DNA of 64,000 nt from JBEVJK01 sp963791325 (GCA_963791325.1 CAWBRU010000005.1:62001-126000); one strand, 5' to 3'; shown: positions 46,086 through 56,970, counted from the first letter of the stretch. A program made the numbers and translations. Notes: generated by a model not told the origin, from the sequence alone.

Positions 46086-46937
46086 ATGGACGAGCGCGGA
46101 CGGACCCGGCACGCTCTCGTCAGGTTCCGGCTAGGGTCACGAACCGGGAGGGTCGCAGGGCCCGTTCGTCATCATCTGCGACCACGCCTCCAATTTCATT
46201 CCCGCACGAATACGGCACGCTCGGCCTCGACGCCGCCGAGCTGACCCGTCACATCGCCTGGGATCCCGGCGCCGCTGCCGGTCGCCGAGCGCATGGCCGC
46301 GGCACTCGACGCGGTGCTGGTCGCAGTCCTGCGTGTCGCGCCTGGTCGATCGATTGCAATCGGCCGCTCGACGCGCCCGACCTGATCCCGGCGGTCAGCG
46401 AGACGACCGAGATTCCCGGCAATGCGCGACCTCAGCGGCGACGAGCGCGCCGGCGCATCGCGCTCGCCCACGCAGCCCTTTCACGACGCGATCGACGACG
46501 GTCGTTGCCGAGCGGCTGACGGCCGGACGGGCAGACGCGGCTCGTCTCGGTCCATTCCTTCACCCCGGTCTACAAGGGCAGTGCGCCGGCCCTGGCAGAT
46601 CGGCATCATCCATGACGAGGACCGCCGGCTGGCCGAGCCGCTGATCGATGCGCTTAGCAGGCTCGATGGCGTCGTCGTCGGCGTCAACCAGCCCTATTCG
46701 CCGGCCGACCGCGTCTATTACACGCTGGCAACGCCATGCGCGGTCGCGCGGGCTGCCCTGCGCGATGATCGAGATCCGCAACGACGAAATCTCGACGACG
46801 TCCGGACAGCAGAGGAATGGGCGGATCTGCTGGCGGGGATTTTCGCTGGCCATGAACCGGATCGGCCCGACGAAGAGCGGAACGCGACCGACCACTGGAC
46901 GGGCTGTGCGCGCCGCGCGAAACTCAGGGGAAGGTGA
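46086..46937 (+). CDS. N-formylglutamate amidohydrolase family protein, heavily frameshifted
   Basis: After removing about a dozen extra bases the frame reads GPFVIICDHASNFIP, GTLGLDAAELTRHIAWDPGA, CNRPLDAPDLIP, VSVHSFTPVYKG and MIEIRND. This is the zinc-dependent FGase family (Pfam PF05013), with the DHASN and HSFTP residues expected at the metal site. Family members hydrolyse N-formylglutamate or related N-acyl or amide bonds. The exact start is uncertain; ATG 46086 fits best. It leads the plus-strand cluster with the APC permease and ligase. I infer it may release the product from its glutamyl carrier. Confidence 0.8.
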
Positions 46938-46945
46938 GCATCGCA

Positions 46946-48514
46946 ATGTCGACATCAGGACTATACCGAGACCGACAAGCACGGAGGACATAAAGGTCCT
47001 CCACAGCATGGGCTACGCCCAGGAACTGGAGCGGCGGCTGTCAGCCGCTTCTCCAATTTCGCCGTTTCGTTCTCGATCATCTGCATCCTGTCGGGCGGCA
47101 TCAACTCGCTGGCGCAGGCGACCTCCGGCGCCGGCGGCATCGGCATCGGCATCGGCTGGCTGGTCGGCTGCTTCGTCTCGCTGGTCGTTCGCCGTGGCGA
47201 TGGCGCAGATCAGCTCGGCCTATCCGACCGCCGGCGGCCTCTATCACTGGGGCTCGATCCTCGGCAACCGCGGCACCGGCTGGGTCACGGCCTGGCTCAA
47301 CCTGCTCGGCCTGATCACCGTGCTCGGCGCCATCAATGTCGGCACCTGGACGTTCTTCATCGGCGCCTTCGGCGCCGACGCTCGGCATCGAGAACAACCT
47401 CACCACGCAGACGATCTTCCTGATCATCATCACCGGCGGTCAGGCGCTGATCAATCATCTCGGCATCAAGCTCACCGCCAAGCTGACCGACTTCTCCGGC
47501 TACCTGATCTTCGGCGGCTCGATCCTGATCGCGCATCGTCTGCCTGTTCGCCGCCGAGAGCTGGGATTTCAGCCGGCTGTTCACCTTCACCAACTACTCC
47601 GGCGAGGCTGGCGGCAATGTCTGGCCGTCAAGTGTCGAACGCCTGGGTCTTCCGCTCGGCCTGCTTGCTGCCGATCTACACGATCACCGGCTATGACGCC
47701 TCGGCCCATACCTCGGAGGAGACGCATGAAGGCGGCGCACTCGGTGCCGCGCGGCAATGGTGATGTCGGTCATCTGGTCGGCGCTCTTCGGCTATCTGTT
47801 CCTGGCCGCCTTCGTGCTGATGATCCCCGAACATGGACGAGGCCGCCAAGCAGGGCTGGAACGTCTTCTTCTGGGCGTTCGACCAGCGCGTCAACCCGGC
47901 CGTCAAGGAGATCGTCTATCTCGTCGTGTTCGTGGCGCAGCTGCTGTGCGGCCTGGCCACCGTCACCTCGGCGTCGCGCATGATCTTCGCCTTCTCGCGC
48001 GACGGCGGCCTGCCCGGTCTCGGCCGCGCTTGCCAAGGTCAGCCCGAAATACCGCACGCCGGTGGCGGCGATCTGGACCGGCGCCGCGCTCTCGGTGCTG
48101 TTCGTCTGGGGCTCCTCGCTGGTCTCGGTCGCCGGCACCTCGGCCTATACGATCGTGGTGTCGTGCACGGTGATCTTCCTGTTCCTGTCGTTCACCGTGC
48201 CGATCACGCTCGGCCTGATGGCCTGGGGCACGCCGAAGTGGGACAAGATGGGTCCGTGGGACCTCGGCCGCGGCGTGTTCATCGCTGTTCGCCGTGCTGT
48301 CGATCCTGGCGATGATCCTGATCTTCGTGCTCGGCATCCAGCCGCCGAACGACTGGGCGCTCTACATCACCGTCGGCTTCTTCATCCTGACGGCGATCGT
48401 CTGGTTCGGCTTCGAAAACCGCCGCTTCCAGGGTCCGCCGCTCGGCGACATCATCGCCAAGCGCCAGGCCGCGATCGCGCGCGGCCGAAAAGGCGGTCGG
48501 CGAGACGGCGCTGA
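46946..48514 (+). CDS. APC-family amino acid/amine permease, heavily frameshifted
   Basis: About 520 residues of a 12-helix APC transporter can be pieced together: SFSIICILSGGINSLAQA, MAQISSAYPTAGGLYHWGS, LPIYTITGYDASAHTSEET, TSASRMIFAFSRDGGLPG and GTSAYTIVVSCTVIFLFLSF. The TSEET and AYPTAGG motifs place it with GABA/amine permeases. At least ten +1 insertions and one or two deletions interrupt it, for example near 47186, 47380, 47533 and 48288. The 3' end is uncertain, lying somewhere between 48500 and 48600. The ligase gene follows. It probably imports the amine substrate. Confidence 0.82.
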
Positions 48515-48601
48515 GCAGCGACTGCATCCAAGGCCGCGGCCGGCACCAGCCGGCCGCGGCTTCATCTTCCTCGTTCAGGCTCAAGACGGAGTGCCGACAG
48601 A

Positions 48602-49981
48602 ATGGCCGGAACTCTGACATTCGACCAGTTGAAGAAGGCTGTCGCGGCCGGCGACATCGACACGGTGCTCGGCTGCGCCGTCGACATGCAGGGCCGGCTG
48701 GTCGGCAAGCGGTTCCTGGCCAGATATTTCGTCGAGTCCGCCTATGACGAGACGCATGGCTGCAACTACCTGCTGGCCAACGACATCGATATGGAGCCGG
48801 TGCCCGGCTACAAGGCGGCAAGCTGGTCCAAGGGCTATGGCGACTTCGTCATGAAGCCGGACCTGTCGACGCTCCGCCACATGCCGTGGCTGGAAAAGAC
48901 TGCGCTGGTGCTGTGCGATGTGCTCGACCACCACACGCATGACGATCTGCCGCATTCGCCGCGCGCCATCCTGCAAGCAGCAGGTCGAAGCGGCTCGAAG
49001 GAGCGCGGCTATCTCGCCTATTTCGCCTCGGAGCTGGAATTCTACCTGTTCGACGAGACCTATGCCACGCGCGCGCGCCAAGCACTGGCAGAACCTCGAC
49101 ACCGCCTCGCCCTATATCGAGCGACTACCTGATCAGCTCACCACCAAGGAAGAAGGCGTCATGCGGCGACTGCGCAACGAGCATGGAGGCGCGCCGGCAT
49201 CCCGATCGAGAACTCCAAGGGCGAGTGGGGTCCGGGCCAGGAAGAGATCAACGTCCGCTATGCCGAGGCGCTGGAGATGGCCGATCGCCACGTCATCCTC
49301 AAGAACGGCGCCAAGGAGATCGCCGCCAGCGCAGGGCAAGGCGATCACCTTCATGGCCAAGTACAATTATGGCCTGGCCGGCAATTCCAGCCACATCCAC
49401 AATTCGCTGTGGAGCGCCGACGGCAAGACGCCGCTGTTCTTCGACAAGAAGGCGCGAGTGGACGCTGAGCGAGCCGGCCGAGCGCATGGGCCGCCGGCCA
49501 GCTCAAATACGCCAAGGAGTTCACCTGGTTCCTGGCGCCCTACATCAATTCCTACAAGCGCTTCCAGGCCGGCACCTTCGCGCCGACCAAGATCATGTGG
49601 AGCGAGGACAACCGCACCGCCGGCTTCCGGCTGTGCGGCGAGGGCAGCAAGGGCATCCGCATGGAGTGCCGCATCGGCGGCGCCGATCTCAACCCGTATC
49701 TCGCCTTTGCCGCGCTGATCGCGGCCGGGCTGGCCGGCATCGACGAGAAGCTGGAGCTGCAGAAGCCGTTCGTCGGCGACGCCTATCAGGCGTCGCGCCT
49801 GCCGGAGATCCCCAAGACGCTGCGCGACGCGACCGAGACGCTGGCCAAGTCGAAGATGCTGAAGGCGGCATTCGGCGAGGACGTCATCGAGCATTATGTG
49901 CACACGGCGCGCTGGGAGCAGTTCGAATATGACCGCCGCATCACCGACTGGGAGCTGCACCGGGGGTTCGAGCGGTATTAA
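48602..49981 (+). CDS. Glutamine synthetase-like gamma-glutamylamide ligase, frameshifted
   Basis: The reconstructed protein of about 455 residues has DLSTLRHMPWLEKTALVLCD, ELEFYLFDETY, GPGQEEINVRYAEAL, NSSHIHNSLW, INSYKRFQAGTFAPT, NRTAGFRLCG and GGADLNPYLAFAAL. These are the glutamate, ATP and metal positions of the glutamine synthetase fold. It differs from housekeeping GlnA and resembles ligases that gamma-glutamylate amines. Frameshifts occur near 48974, 49000, 49090, 49126, 49335 and 49455. The alcohol and aldehyde dehydrogenases downstream suggest an amino-alcohol acceptor. It is a different paralogue from the PuuA-like gene at 2311-3696. Confidence 0.84.
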
Positions 49982-50085
49982 ATAGGCCAGTTGGCTGGAC
50001 GCGATCGGCCGTCACTCCGGCGGCTTCGGTCGGTTGCCGCAAGCCGAAGACATCGCACGACGCCGGACGAACAGGGAGATGGCTC

Positions 50086-51475
50086 TTGGAAACGGTCAAG
50101 ATCAAATCCCCGATCGACGGCTCGATCTATGCCGAGCGGCCGGTCGCCGGCGACCAGGCCATCGACGCGGCGGTCGAGCGCGCCAAGGCGGCGCAGGTCG
50201 AATGGGCCGAGACGCCGATCGCCGAGCGCGGCCGTTATGTGCTGGCCATGCTCGACGCGCTGGTCGCCATGACCGACGAGATCGTGCCCGAGCTTGCCTG
50301 GCAGATGGGCCGGCCGACGCGCTATGGCGGCGAAAACGGCGGCGTCATCGAGCGCACGAGCCTACATGGTCGAGATCGCCGAGCGGGCGCTGGCGCCGGT
50401 GCATGCGTCCAACGACAAGCCCGGCTTCCGCCGCTACGTGAAGAAGGATCCGCTCGGCGTGGTGATGGTCATCGCGCCGTGGAACTATCCCTATCTGACC
50501 GCCGTCAACACCATCGTGCCGGCGCTGATGGCCGGCAATGCGGTGATCCTCAAGCATGCCGCGCAGACGCTGCTGGTCGGCGAGCGCTTCGCCAGGGCGT
50601 TCGAGGCGGCCGGCCTGCCGAAGGGCGTGTTCCAGAACATCGTCCTGAACCACGCCCAGACCGAGAAGCTGCTCGGCTCCGGCAAGATCGACCATGTCAA
50701 TTTCACCGGCTCGGTGGCCGGCGGCCGCGCCATCGAGAAGGCGGCGGCCGGCACCTTCATGACGCTCGGCCTCGAGCTCGGCGGCAAGGACCCGGCCTAT
50801 GTGCTGCCCGACGCCAAGATCGATCACGCCGTCGCCAATCTCGTCGACGGCGCCTTCTACAATTCCGGCCAGTGCTGCTGCGGCATCGAGCGCGTCTATG
50901 TCGCACGAGAAGGTCTATGACGAATTCGTCGAGGGCTTCATCGCCGAGACGAGGAACTATGTCGTCGGCAATCCGCTCGACCAGGCGACCACCATGGGCC
51001 CGATGGCGCAGGCGCGCTTCGCCGACCTGATCCGCGAGCAGAAGGCCGAGGCGCTGCGCAAGGGCGCCACGGCGCATGTCGACATGAAGGTCGCCGGAGG
51101 ACAGCGCAGGTTCGCCCTATCTGGCGCCGGAGGTGCTGACCAATGTCGACCACCAGATGAGCGTCATGCGCGAGGAGAGCTTCGGGCCGATCGTCGGCAT
51201 CATGAAGGTGCAGAAACGACGAGGAGGCGATCGCGCTGATGAACGACAGCCCCTACGGCCTGACCGCCTCGATCTGGACCGCGCGACACCGACCATGCCG
51301 CGGCGATCGGCGACCGCATCGAAACCGGCACGGTGTTCATGAACCGCTGCGACTATCTCGATCCGGCGCTGGTCTGGACCGGGGTCAAGGACACCGGCAA
51401 GGGCGCGGCCCTGTCGGCGATCGGCTACGACAATCTGACGCGGCCGAAATCCTTTCACCTGCGCGAAGCGTGTAG
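50086..51475 (+). CDS. NAD-dependent aldehyde dehydrogenase, frameshifted
   Basis: A class-3-like aldehyde dehydrogenase of about 460 residues. The NAD region has VVMVIAPWNYPYLTAVN and NFTGSVAGGR, the general base is in LELGGKDPAYVLPDA, and the nucleophile is in NSGQCCCGIER. The C-terminal LTRPKSFHLREA ends near a TAG at 51473-51475. Insertions are visible near 50361, 50902, 51100, 51218 and 51288. The likely start is TTG at 50086. It would oxidise the aldehyde made by the iron alcohol dehydrogenase next door. Confidence 0.87.
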
Positions 51476-51538
51476 CCCGACATCTCCCGGCAGAGCTTCG
51501 CCTCGGCGGCGTGACCAATCCAGCAATCGGAACGCAAA

Positions 51539-52723
51539 ATGGCCAAGACTCTGTCTCCAAATGGAACTATCCGACCACCGTCCGCTTCGGCGCCGGGCCG
51601 CATCGCGGAACTGCCGGACGCGCTCGCCGCCGCCGGCATCAAGCGGCCGCTCTTCGTCACCGATCCCGGGCTGGCCAAGCTGCCGGTGGTGGCCTAGCAC
51701 GCTGAAGATCCTCGACGACGCCAAGGTGCCTTATGCGGTGTTTTCCGACGTCAAGCCCAACCCGGTCGAGTCCAATCTCACCGCCGGCATCGCCGCCTTC
51801 AAGCAAGGGCAAGCATGACGGCGTCATCGCCTTCGGCGGCGGCTCGGCGCTCGATCTCGGCAAGCTGATCGCCTTCCAGGCCGGGCAGACCCGGCCGGTC
51901 TGGGATTTCGAGGATGTCGGCGACTGGTGGACGCGCGCCGATGCCGCCGCGATCGCACCGATCGTCGCGGTGCCGACGACCGCCGGCACCGGCTCGGAGG
52001 TCGGCCGCGCCGGCGTCATCACCAATGAGGAGACGCACACCAAGAAGGTGATCTTCCACCCGAAGCTGCTGCCGGCGATCGTCATCGCCGATCCGGAGCT
52101 GACCGTCGGCATGCCGCCCTTCATCACCGCCGGCACCGGCATGGACGCGCTGGCGCACTGCCTGGAGGCCTATTGCGCGCCCGGCTACCACCCGATGGCC
52201 GACGGCATCGCGGTGGAAGGCATGCGGCTGGTGTTCGAGAACCTGCCGAAGGCGTTTGCCGACGGCAAGGACCTCGACGGCGCGCGCCCACATGATGAGC
52301 GCCGCGGCGATGGGCGCGACCGCCTTCCAGAAGGGGCTCGGCGCGATCCACTCGCTGTCGCATCCGATCGGCGCGCTCTACGACACCCATCACGGCATGA
52401 CCAATGCGGTGTTCATGCCCTACGTGCTCGCCTTCAACCGCGAGGCGATCGAGGAGCGGATCGCCCGGCTCGCCGCCTATCTGCGGCATCAAGGGCGGCT
52501 TCGACGGCTTCGCCAAGGCGGTGCTGAAGCTGCGCAAGGAGCTCAAGGTGCCGCACACGCTGCCCGGCCTGCATCAAGGGGCTCGACATGGACAAGAAGC
52601 GCAAGGAGCTGATCGCCGACATGGCGATCGTCGATCCGACCGCCGGCGGCAATCCGGTCAAGCTGACGCAGCAAGGCGGCGCTGACGCTGCTCGAACGAC
52701 GCGATCGCCGGCAACGCGTCTAG
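51539..52723 (+). CDS. Iron-containing alcohol dehydrogenase, frameshifted
   Basis: A group III metal-dependent alcohol dehydrogenase of about 385 residues, with FGGGSALDLGKLIAF, VPTTAGTGSEVGRAGVI, AGTGMDALAHCLEAYCAP and HSLSHPIGALYDTHHGMTNA. These hold the NAD-binding loop and the Asp/His iron ligands. Insertions occur near 51598, 51697, 51807, 52285, 52490 and 52572. It probably oxidises a primary alcohol, here possibly a gamma-glutamylated amino alcohol, to the aldehyde used by the preceding gene product. The end at 52723 is the first stop fitting the family length. Confidence 0.85.
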
Positions 52724-52832
52724 AGTCGCTTGACAATGCAATTGCCGGCAGGGAACCGTGCAGAAGGGCCAGGCAAGGCGGCAGATTCGTTAGCCGGAAA
52801 ACGAAAGCGCGGCATTGCCTACGCCGGCCAGG

Positions 52833-52851
52833 GAAAAGTAGTTAACTTTTC
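52833..52851. promoter_or_regulatory. Inverted repeat GAAAAGT-AGTTA-ACTTTTC before the ABC operon
   Basis: A perfect 7-base inverted repeat with a 5-base spacer in the 233-base gap between the alcohol dehydrogenase gene and the ABC binding protein. GAAA/TTTC arms are common in RpiR-family operators, so this could be a second site for the RpiR protein of the cluster. It sits about 105 bases before the ATG. Confidence 0.45.
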
Positions 52852-52956
52852 GCTCGCCAGCGGGTGTGCCGGCGTCTCAAAATTCATCTGACTGTCATGT
52901 GAGACCGATAACCGCATCGCAGGCGTCGAACGGCGTCAGTTCAACGGAGAGAACAT

Positions 52957-54067
52957 ATGTTCAATTTCACGGGGAAAGTGCTTTCCCTTACGGCCGCCGG
53001 CCTTGCTGGTGTCGACGGCGATTTCGTCCGCGCAGTCGATGGACGAGCTGGTCGCTGCGGCCAAGGCCGAAGGCCAGCTGACCACGATCGCGCTGCCGCA
53101 TGACTGGTGCGGCTACGGCGCCGTCATCGACGGCTTCAAGGCCAAGTATCCGGAGATCACGGTCAACGAGCTCAACCCCGACGCCGGCTCGGGCGACGAG
53201 GTCGAGGCGATCAAGGCCAACAAGGACAACAAGGGCCCGCAGGCGCCTGACGTCATCGACGTCGGCCTGTCCTTCGGCCCGTCCGCCAAGGCCGACGGCC
53301 TGATCCAGCCCTACAAGGTCTCGACCTGGGACTCGATCCCGGACACCGCCAAGGATGCCGAAGGCTACTGGTACGGCGACTATTACGGCGTGCTGTCGTT
53401 CGAGGTGAACAAGGACCTCGTCAAGAACGCGCCCGGCCGACTGGGCCGACCTGCTGAAGGCCGAGTACACCAACACCGTCGCGCTCGCCGGCGATCCGCG
53501 CACCTCCAACCAGGCGATCCAGGGCGTCTATGCCGCCGGCCTGTCGAAGGGCGCCGCGCGCCGGCGAAGCGGCCGGCGACGGCCGGCCTCGAGTTCTTCA
53601 AGGAGCTCAACGCCACGGGCAATTTCGTGCCGGTCATCGGCAAGGCCGGCGACGCTGGCCCAGGGCCAGACGCCGATCCTGATCACCTGGGACTACAACG
53701 CGCTCGCCGGCCGCGACACGCTGAACGGCAACCCGCCGGTCGACGTCGTCGTGCCGAAGACCGGCGTCGTCGCCGGCGTCTACGTGCAGGCGATCAGCGC
53801 CTTCGCGCCGCACCCGAATGCCGCCAAGCTGTGGATGGAATATCTCTATTCGGACGAAGGCCAGCTCGGCTGGCTGAAGGGCTATTGCCACCCGATCCGC
53901 TTCGACGATCTCGCCAAGAACGGCAAGATCCCGCAGGACTGCTGGACAAGCTGCCGCCGGCCGCGTCCTATGAGGCGGCCGTGTTCCCGACGCTCGACGA
54001 GCAGGGCGCGGCCAAGGAAGCGATCACCAAGAACTGGGATGCCGTCGTCGGCGCCAACGTCCAGTAA
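52957..54067 (+). CDS. ABC transporter substrate-binding protein, frameshifted
   Basis: A periplasmic binding protein of about 365 residues of the iron/polyamine/phosphonate-like cluster (COG1840 type). A signal peptide precedes AQSMDELVAAAKAEGQLTTI. Mature motifs are LPHDWCGYGAVIDGFKAKYP, GYWYGDYYGVLSFEVNKDLV and GLEFFKELNATGNFVPVIGK, with AISAFAPHPNAAKLWMEYL near the C-terminus. Insertions are visible around 53005, 53440, 53565, 53660 and 53944. ATG 52957 has a GGAGAG ribosome site. It begins a four-gene importer operon. The ligand is probably the cluster's amine, but this is inference. Confidence 0.84.
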
Positions 54068-54133
54068 GCTCTGAAATCGGGCCGGGCGGCTGCGCCTGGC
54101 CGCCCGGTCCCTCTCGACGACGGTAGCCGGCGC

Positions 54134-55059
54134 ATGACCGACCTCAGCCTCTCCGATCCGGCTGCTGCCGGACAGACCGCGCCGCCGGCCGAGGCGCGCA
54201 GCCTGCGGCTGCCGACGCAGTGGCTCGGCGTCGCGCCGTTCTTCCTCTTCGCCATGCATGTTCCTGATCCTGCCGACGCTCTATCTCGATGGTCGGCGCC
54301 TTCCAGAACGACGCACGGCGAGTTCACGCTCGAGAACATCGCCGCCCTGGCGCAGCCGTCGATCGTCGCCGCCTACTGGATCTCGATCAAGGTCAGCGTC
54401 GCCTCCGCGCTGATCGGCGCCTTCGATCGGGCTGGCCATCGCCATCGCCATCGTGCGCGGCGGCCTGCCCAACTGGATCCGCTCGGCGACGCTGACCTTT
54501 TCCGGCGTCGCCTCGAATTTCGCCGGCGTGCCGCTGGCCTTCGCCTTCCTCGCCACGCTCGGCCGGCTCGGCCTGGTCGACCGTGCTTCTGAACACCGCT
54601 GTTCGGCTTCAACATCTACGCCCAGCGGCTTCAACATCCTGTCGTTCTGGGGCCTGACGCTGACCTATGCTCTATTTCCAGATCCCGCTGATGGTGGTGA
54701 TCATCACGCCGGCCATCGACGGGCATGAAGAAGGAATGGGGCGAGGCCGCCGCGACGCTCGGCGCGACGCAGTGCGCAGTACTGGCGCATGGTGGTCATC
54801 CCGGTGATCTGGCCGAGCTTCCTCGGCACCGTCATCCTGCTGTTCGCCAATGCCTTCGGCGCGATCGCCACGGCCTATGCGCTGACCGGCTCGTCGCTCA
54901 ACATCGTGCCGATCCTGCTCTATGCGCAGATCCGCGGCGACGTGCTGCACAATGCGCAATCTCGGCTACGCCATCGCCTTCGGCATGATCTTCATCACCG
55001 GCCTCGCCAACGTCTTCTACATCTGGTTCCGGACGCGCAGCGAGAGGTGGCTGAAATGA
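54134..55059 (+). CDS. ABC transporter permease 1, frameshifted
   Basis: A permease of about 300 residues with six helices in the PotB style: LPTQWLGVAPFFLFA, FTLENIAALAQPSIVAAYWI, FAGVPLAFAFLATLGRLGLV and TLTYLYFQIPLMVVIITPAIDG. The EAA loop is WGEAAATLGATQ. At least seven insertions break it, including near 54260, 54315, 54427, 54585, 54671 and 54777. Its stop overlaps the start of the second permease (ATGA). Confidence 0.82.
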
Positions 55060-55856
55060 AGATCCGGCCGCTTCTGGGCCTGGGTCGACCTTCGCCGTCG
55101 GCGCCGCCTATTTCTTCATCCCGCTGATCGCGACGCTCGAATTCTCGATGCGCATGCGGCGCGGCGCCTATTCCTTCGACGCCTACCAGGTCGTGCTTCG
55201 GCGACGCCGCGCTTCCAGGCGACCTTCGGCTATTCCGTGCTCGCCGCGATCTTCACCATCATCCTCGGCATGCTGATCGTCGTGCCGGCCGCCTACTGGA
55301 TCCGGCTGCGCCTGCCGCATCTGAGGCCGATCGTCGAGTTCATCACGCTGCTGCCGCTGGTCATCCCGGCGATCGTCATCGTGTTCGGCTATATCCGCAT
55401 GTACGGCTCGAACTCGCCGCTGCCCTTCCTGGCGACGCGACGCGCGGCACCGACGCTCCTGCTGGTCATCGGCTACGCGACGCTGGCGCTGCCCTATATG
55501 TACCGCGCCGTCGACACCGGCCTGCGCACCATCGACGTGCGCACGCTGACCGAGGCGGCGCAGATCCTCGGCGCCGGCTGGACGCACGATCATCATCGCG
55601 CGTCATCCTGCCCAACGTGCTGATCGCCGTGCTGTCGGGCGCCTTCCTGACCTTCGCCATCGTCATCGGCGAATTCACCATGGCGAGCCTGCTCAACCGG
55701 CCGGCCTTCGGCCCCTATCTGCAGAACATCGGCGCCAACCGCGCCTATGAGCCGGCGGCGCTTGCCATCATCGCCTTCGCCATCACCTGGGGCTGCATGT
55801 CGCTGATCCAGATGCTGTCCCGCTTCGCGCCGCGCTCGGCGAACCGCCCGAACTGA
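55056..55856 (+). CDS. ABC transporter permease 2, frameshifted
   Basis: The second inner-membrane subunit, about 263 residues, PotC-like. It contains VLAAIFTIILGMLIVVPAAYW, ITLLPLVIPAIVIVFGYIRM and the EAA loop LTEAAQILGAGW. After that come VLSGAFLTFAIVIGEFTMAS and LAIIAFAITWGCMSLIQML. Insertions occur near 55075, 55195, 55440 and 55588. It overlaps the first permease and precedes the ATPase by 15 bases. Confidence 0.82.
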
Positions 55857-55871
55857 TTCCGGAAGCCGACC

Positions 55872-56970
55872 ATGGCCGACCCCTTCCTCAGCATCCAGCA
55901 ATGTCCGCAAGACCTTCGGCACCACGACGGTGGTGCAGGATTTCAACCTGGATGTCGCGCGCGGCGAGTTCGTCTCCTTCCTCGGCCCGTCGGGCTGCGG
56001 CAAGACCACCGTGCTGCGCATGGTCGCCGGCTTCGAGGAGCCGACCGCCGGCACCATCGTCATCGGCGGCAAGGACATCACCCGGCTGAAGCCGAACCAG
56101 CGCAATATCGGCATGGTGTTCCAGGCCTACGCGCTGTTTCCGAACCTGACCGTCGCGCAGAACATCGCCTTCGGGCTGAAGGTCGCCGGCGTGCCGAAGG
56201 CCGAGACCGACCAGCGGGTCGCCGAGATGCTCGCGCATCATCAAGCTGCCGCGAATTCGGCGACCGCTATCCCTACCAGCTCTCCGGCGGCCAGCAGCAG
56301 CGCGTCGCGCTGGCCCGCGCGCTGGCGCCCAAGCCGAAGCTGCTGCTGCTCGACGAGCCGCTGTCGGCGCTCGACGCCAAGGTCCGCGTGTCGCTGCGCG
56401 AGGAAATCCGCTCGATCCAGAAGGAGCTCGGCATCACCACCATCTTCGTCACGCACGACCAGGAAGAGGCGCTGTCGATCTCCGATCGCATCGTCGTCAT
56501 GTATGGCGGCAAGGCCGAGCAGGTCGGCACGCCGTTCGAGATCTACAATCGTCCGGCGACCAAGTTCGTCGCCAATTTCGTCGGCACGCTCAACGTGCTC
56601 GAAGGCACCGTCACCGACGCCGCGTCCGGCAAGGTGCGCGTCAACACCGAAGAGATCGCGCTCAAGGGCAAGCTCAACGGCTCGCAAGACCGGCGACACG
56701 CTGTCGCTGGCGCTGCAGGCCGGAAGCGATCTCGCTCGGCCGCCGCCCCGGCCACGACGCCAGCCTTTCCGGCGAGATCGCCGAGGTGCATTTCCTCGGC
56801 TCGGTGATCCGCGTTCGCGTCGGCATCGGCGAGCAGCACGGTCTCGCTCGACACGTTCAACAATTCGAGCACGCCGCCGCCAACGGTCGGCCAGCGCACC
56901 GAGATCAGCTTCGCCTCCGAGGACGTGCTTGTTCTTCATTGACCAGATCGAATCCAGGCACTTGAACTGA
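55872..56970 (+). CDS. ABC transporter ATP-binding protein (PotA/FbpC-like), frameshifted
   Basis: An ATPase of about 360 residues with a TOBE tail. Walker A is FLGPSGCGKTT, the Q-loop NIGMVFQAYALFPNLTVAQN, the signature QLSGGQQQRVALARAL, Walker B LLLLDEPLSALDAK and the His loop IFVTHDQEEAL. Insertions are seen near 55901, 56234, 56254, 56684, 56717 and 56932; correcting the last gives an ending FFIDQIESRHLN and a stop at 56968-56970. It powers the importer encoded just upstream. Confidence 0.86.

Larger units (their letters stand above)
40690..56960. other. Block of dense single-base indels, mostly insertions
   Basis: All fourteen genes between these points are interrupted by +1 shifts, while genes on both sides are clean. 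I could place more than 45 sites. Examples are extra A near 42559 and 45324 (CAAG for CAG), extra C near 46200, and extra G near 46325, 46349, 46422 and 46473. Others are an extra A near 46573, extra C near 50361 and 55901, and extra T in the last codons near 56932. Compensating deletions occur but are rare. Density is low from 40.7 to 44.6 kb and high from 45.1 kb on. Correcting each site restores normal conserved proteins, so the DNA is probably misread rather than decayed. Confidence 0.85.

Noticed and set aside
46200..46730. Regular spacing of the insertions, or programmed frameshifting
   Set aside because: The gaps I measured (about 73, 52, 24, 73, 35, 41 and 154 bases) have no period, and no slippery heptamer or shared motif marks the sites.
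40690..56960. Reading the broken genes as true pseudogenes or a decaying island
   Set aside because: Motifs are intact on both sides of each break and the changes are almost all +1 insertions, which is not how genes decay.
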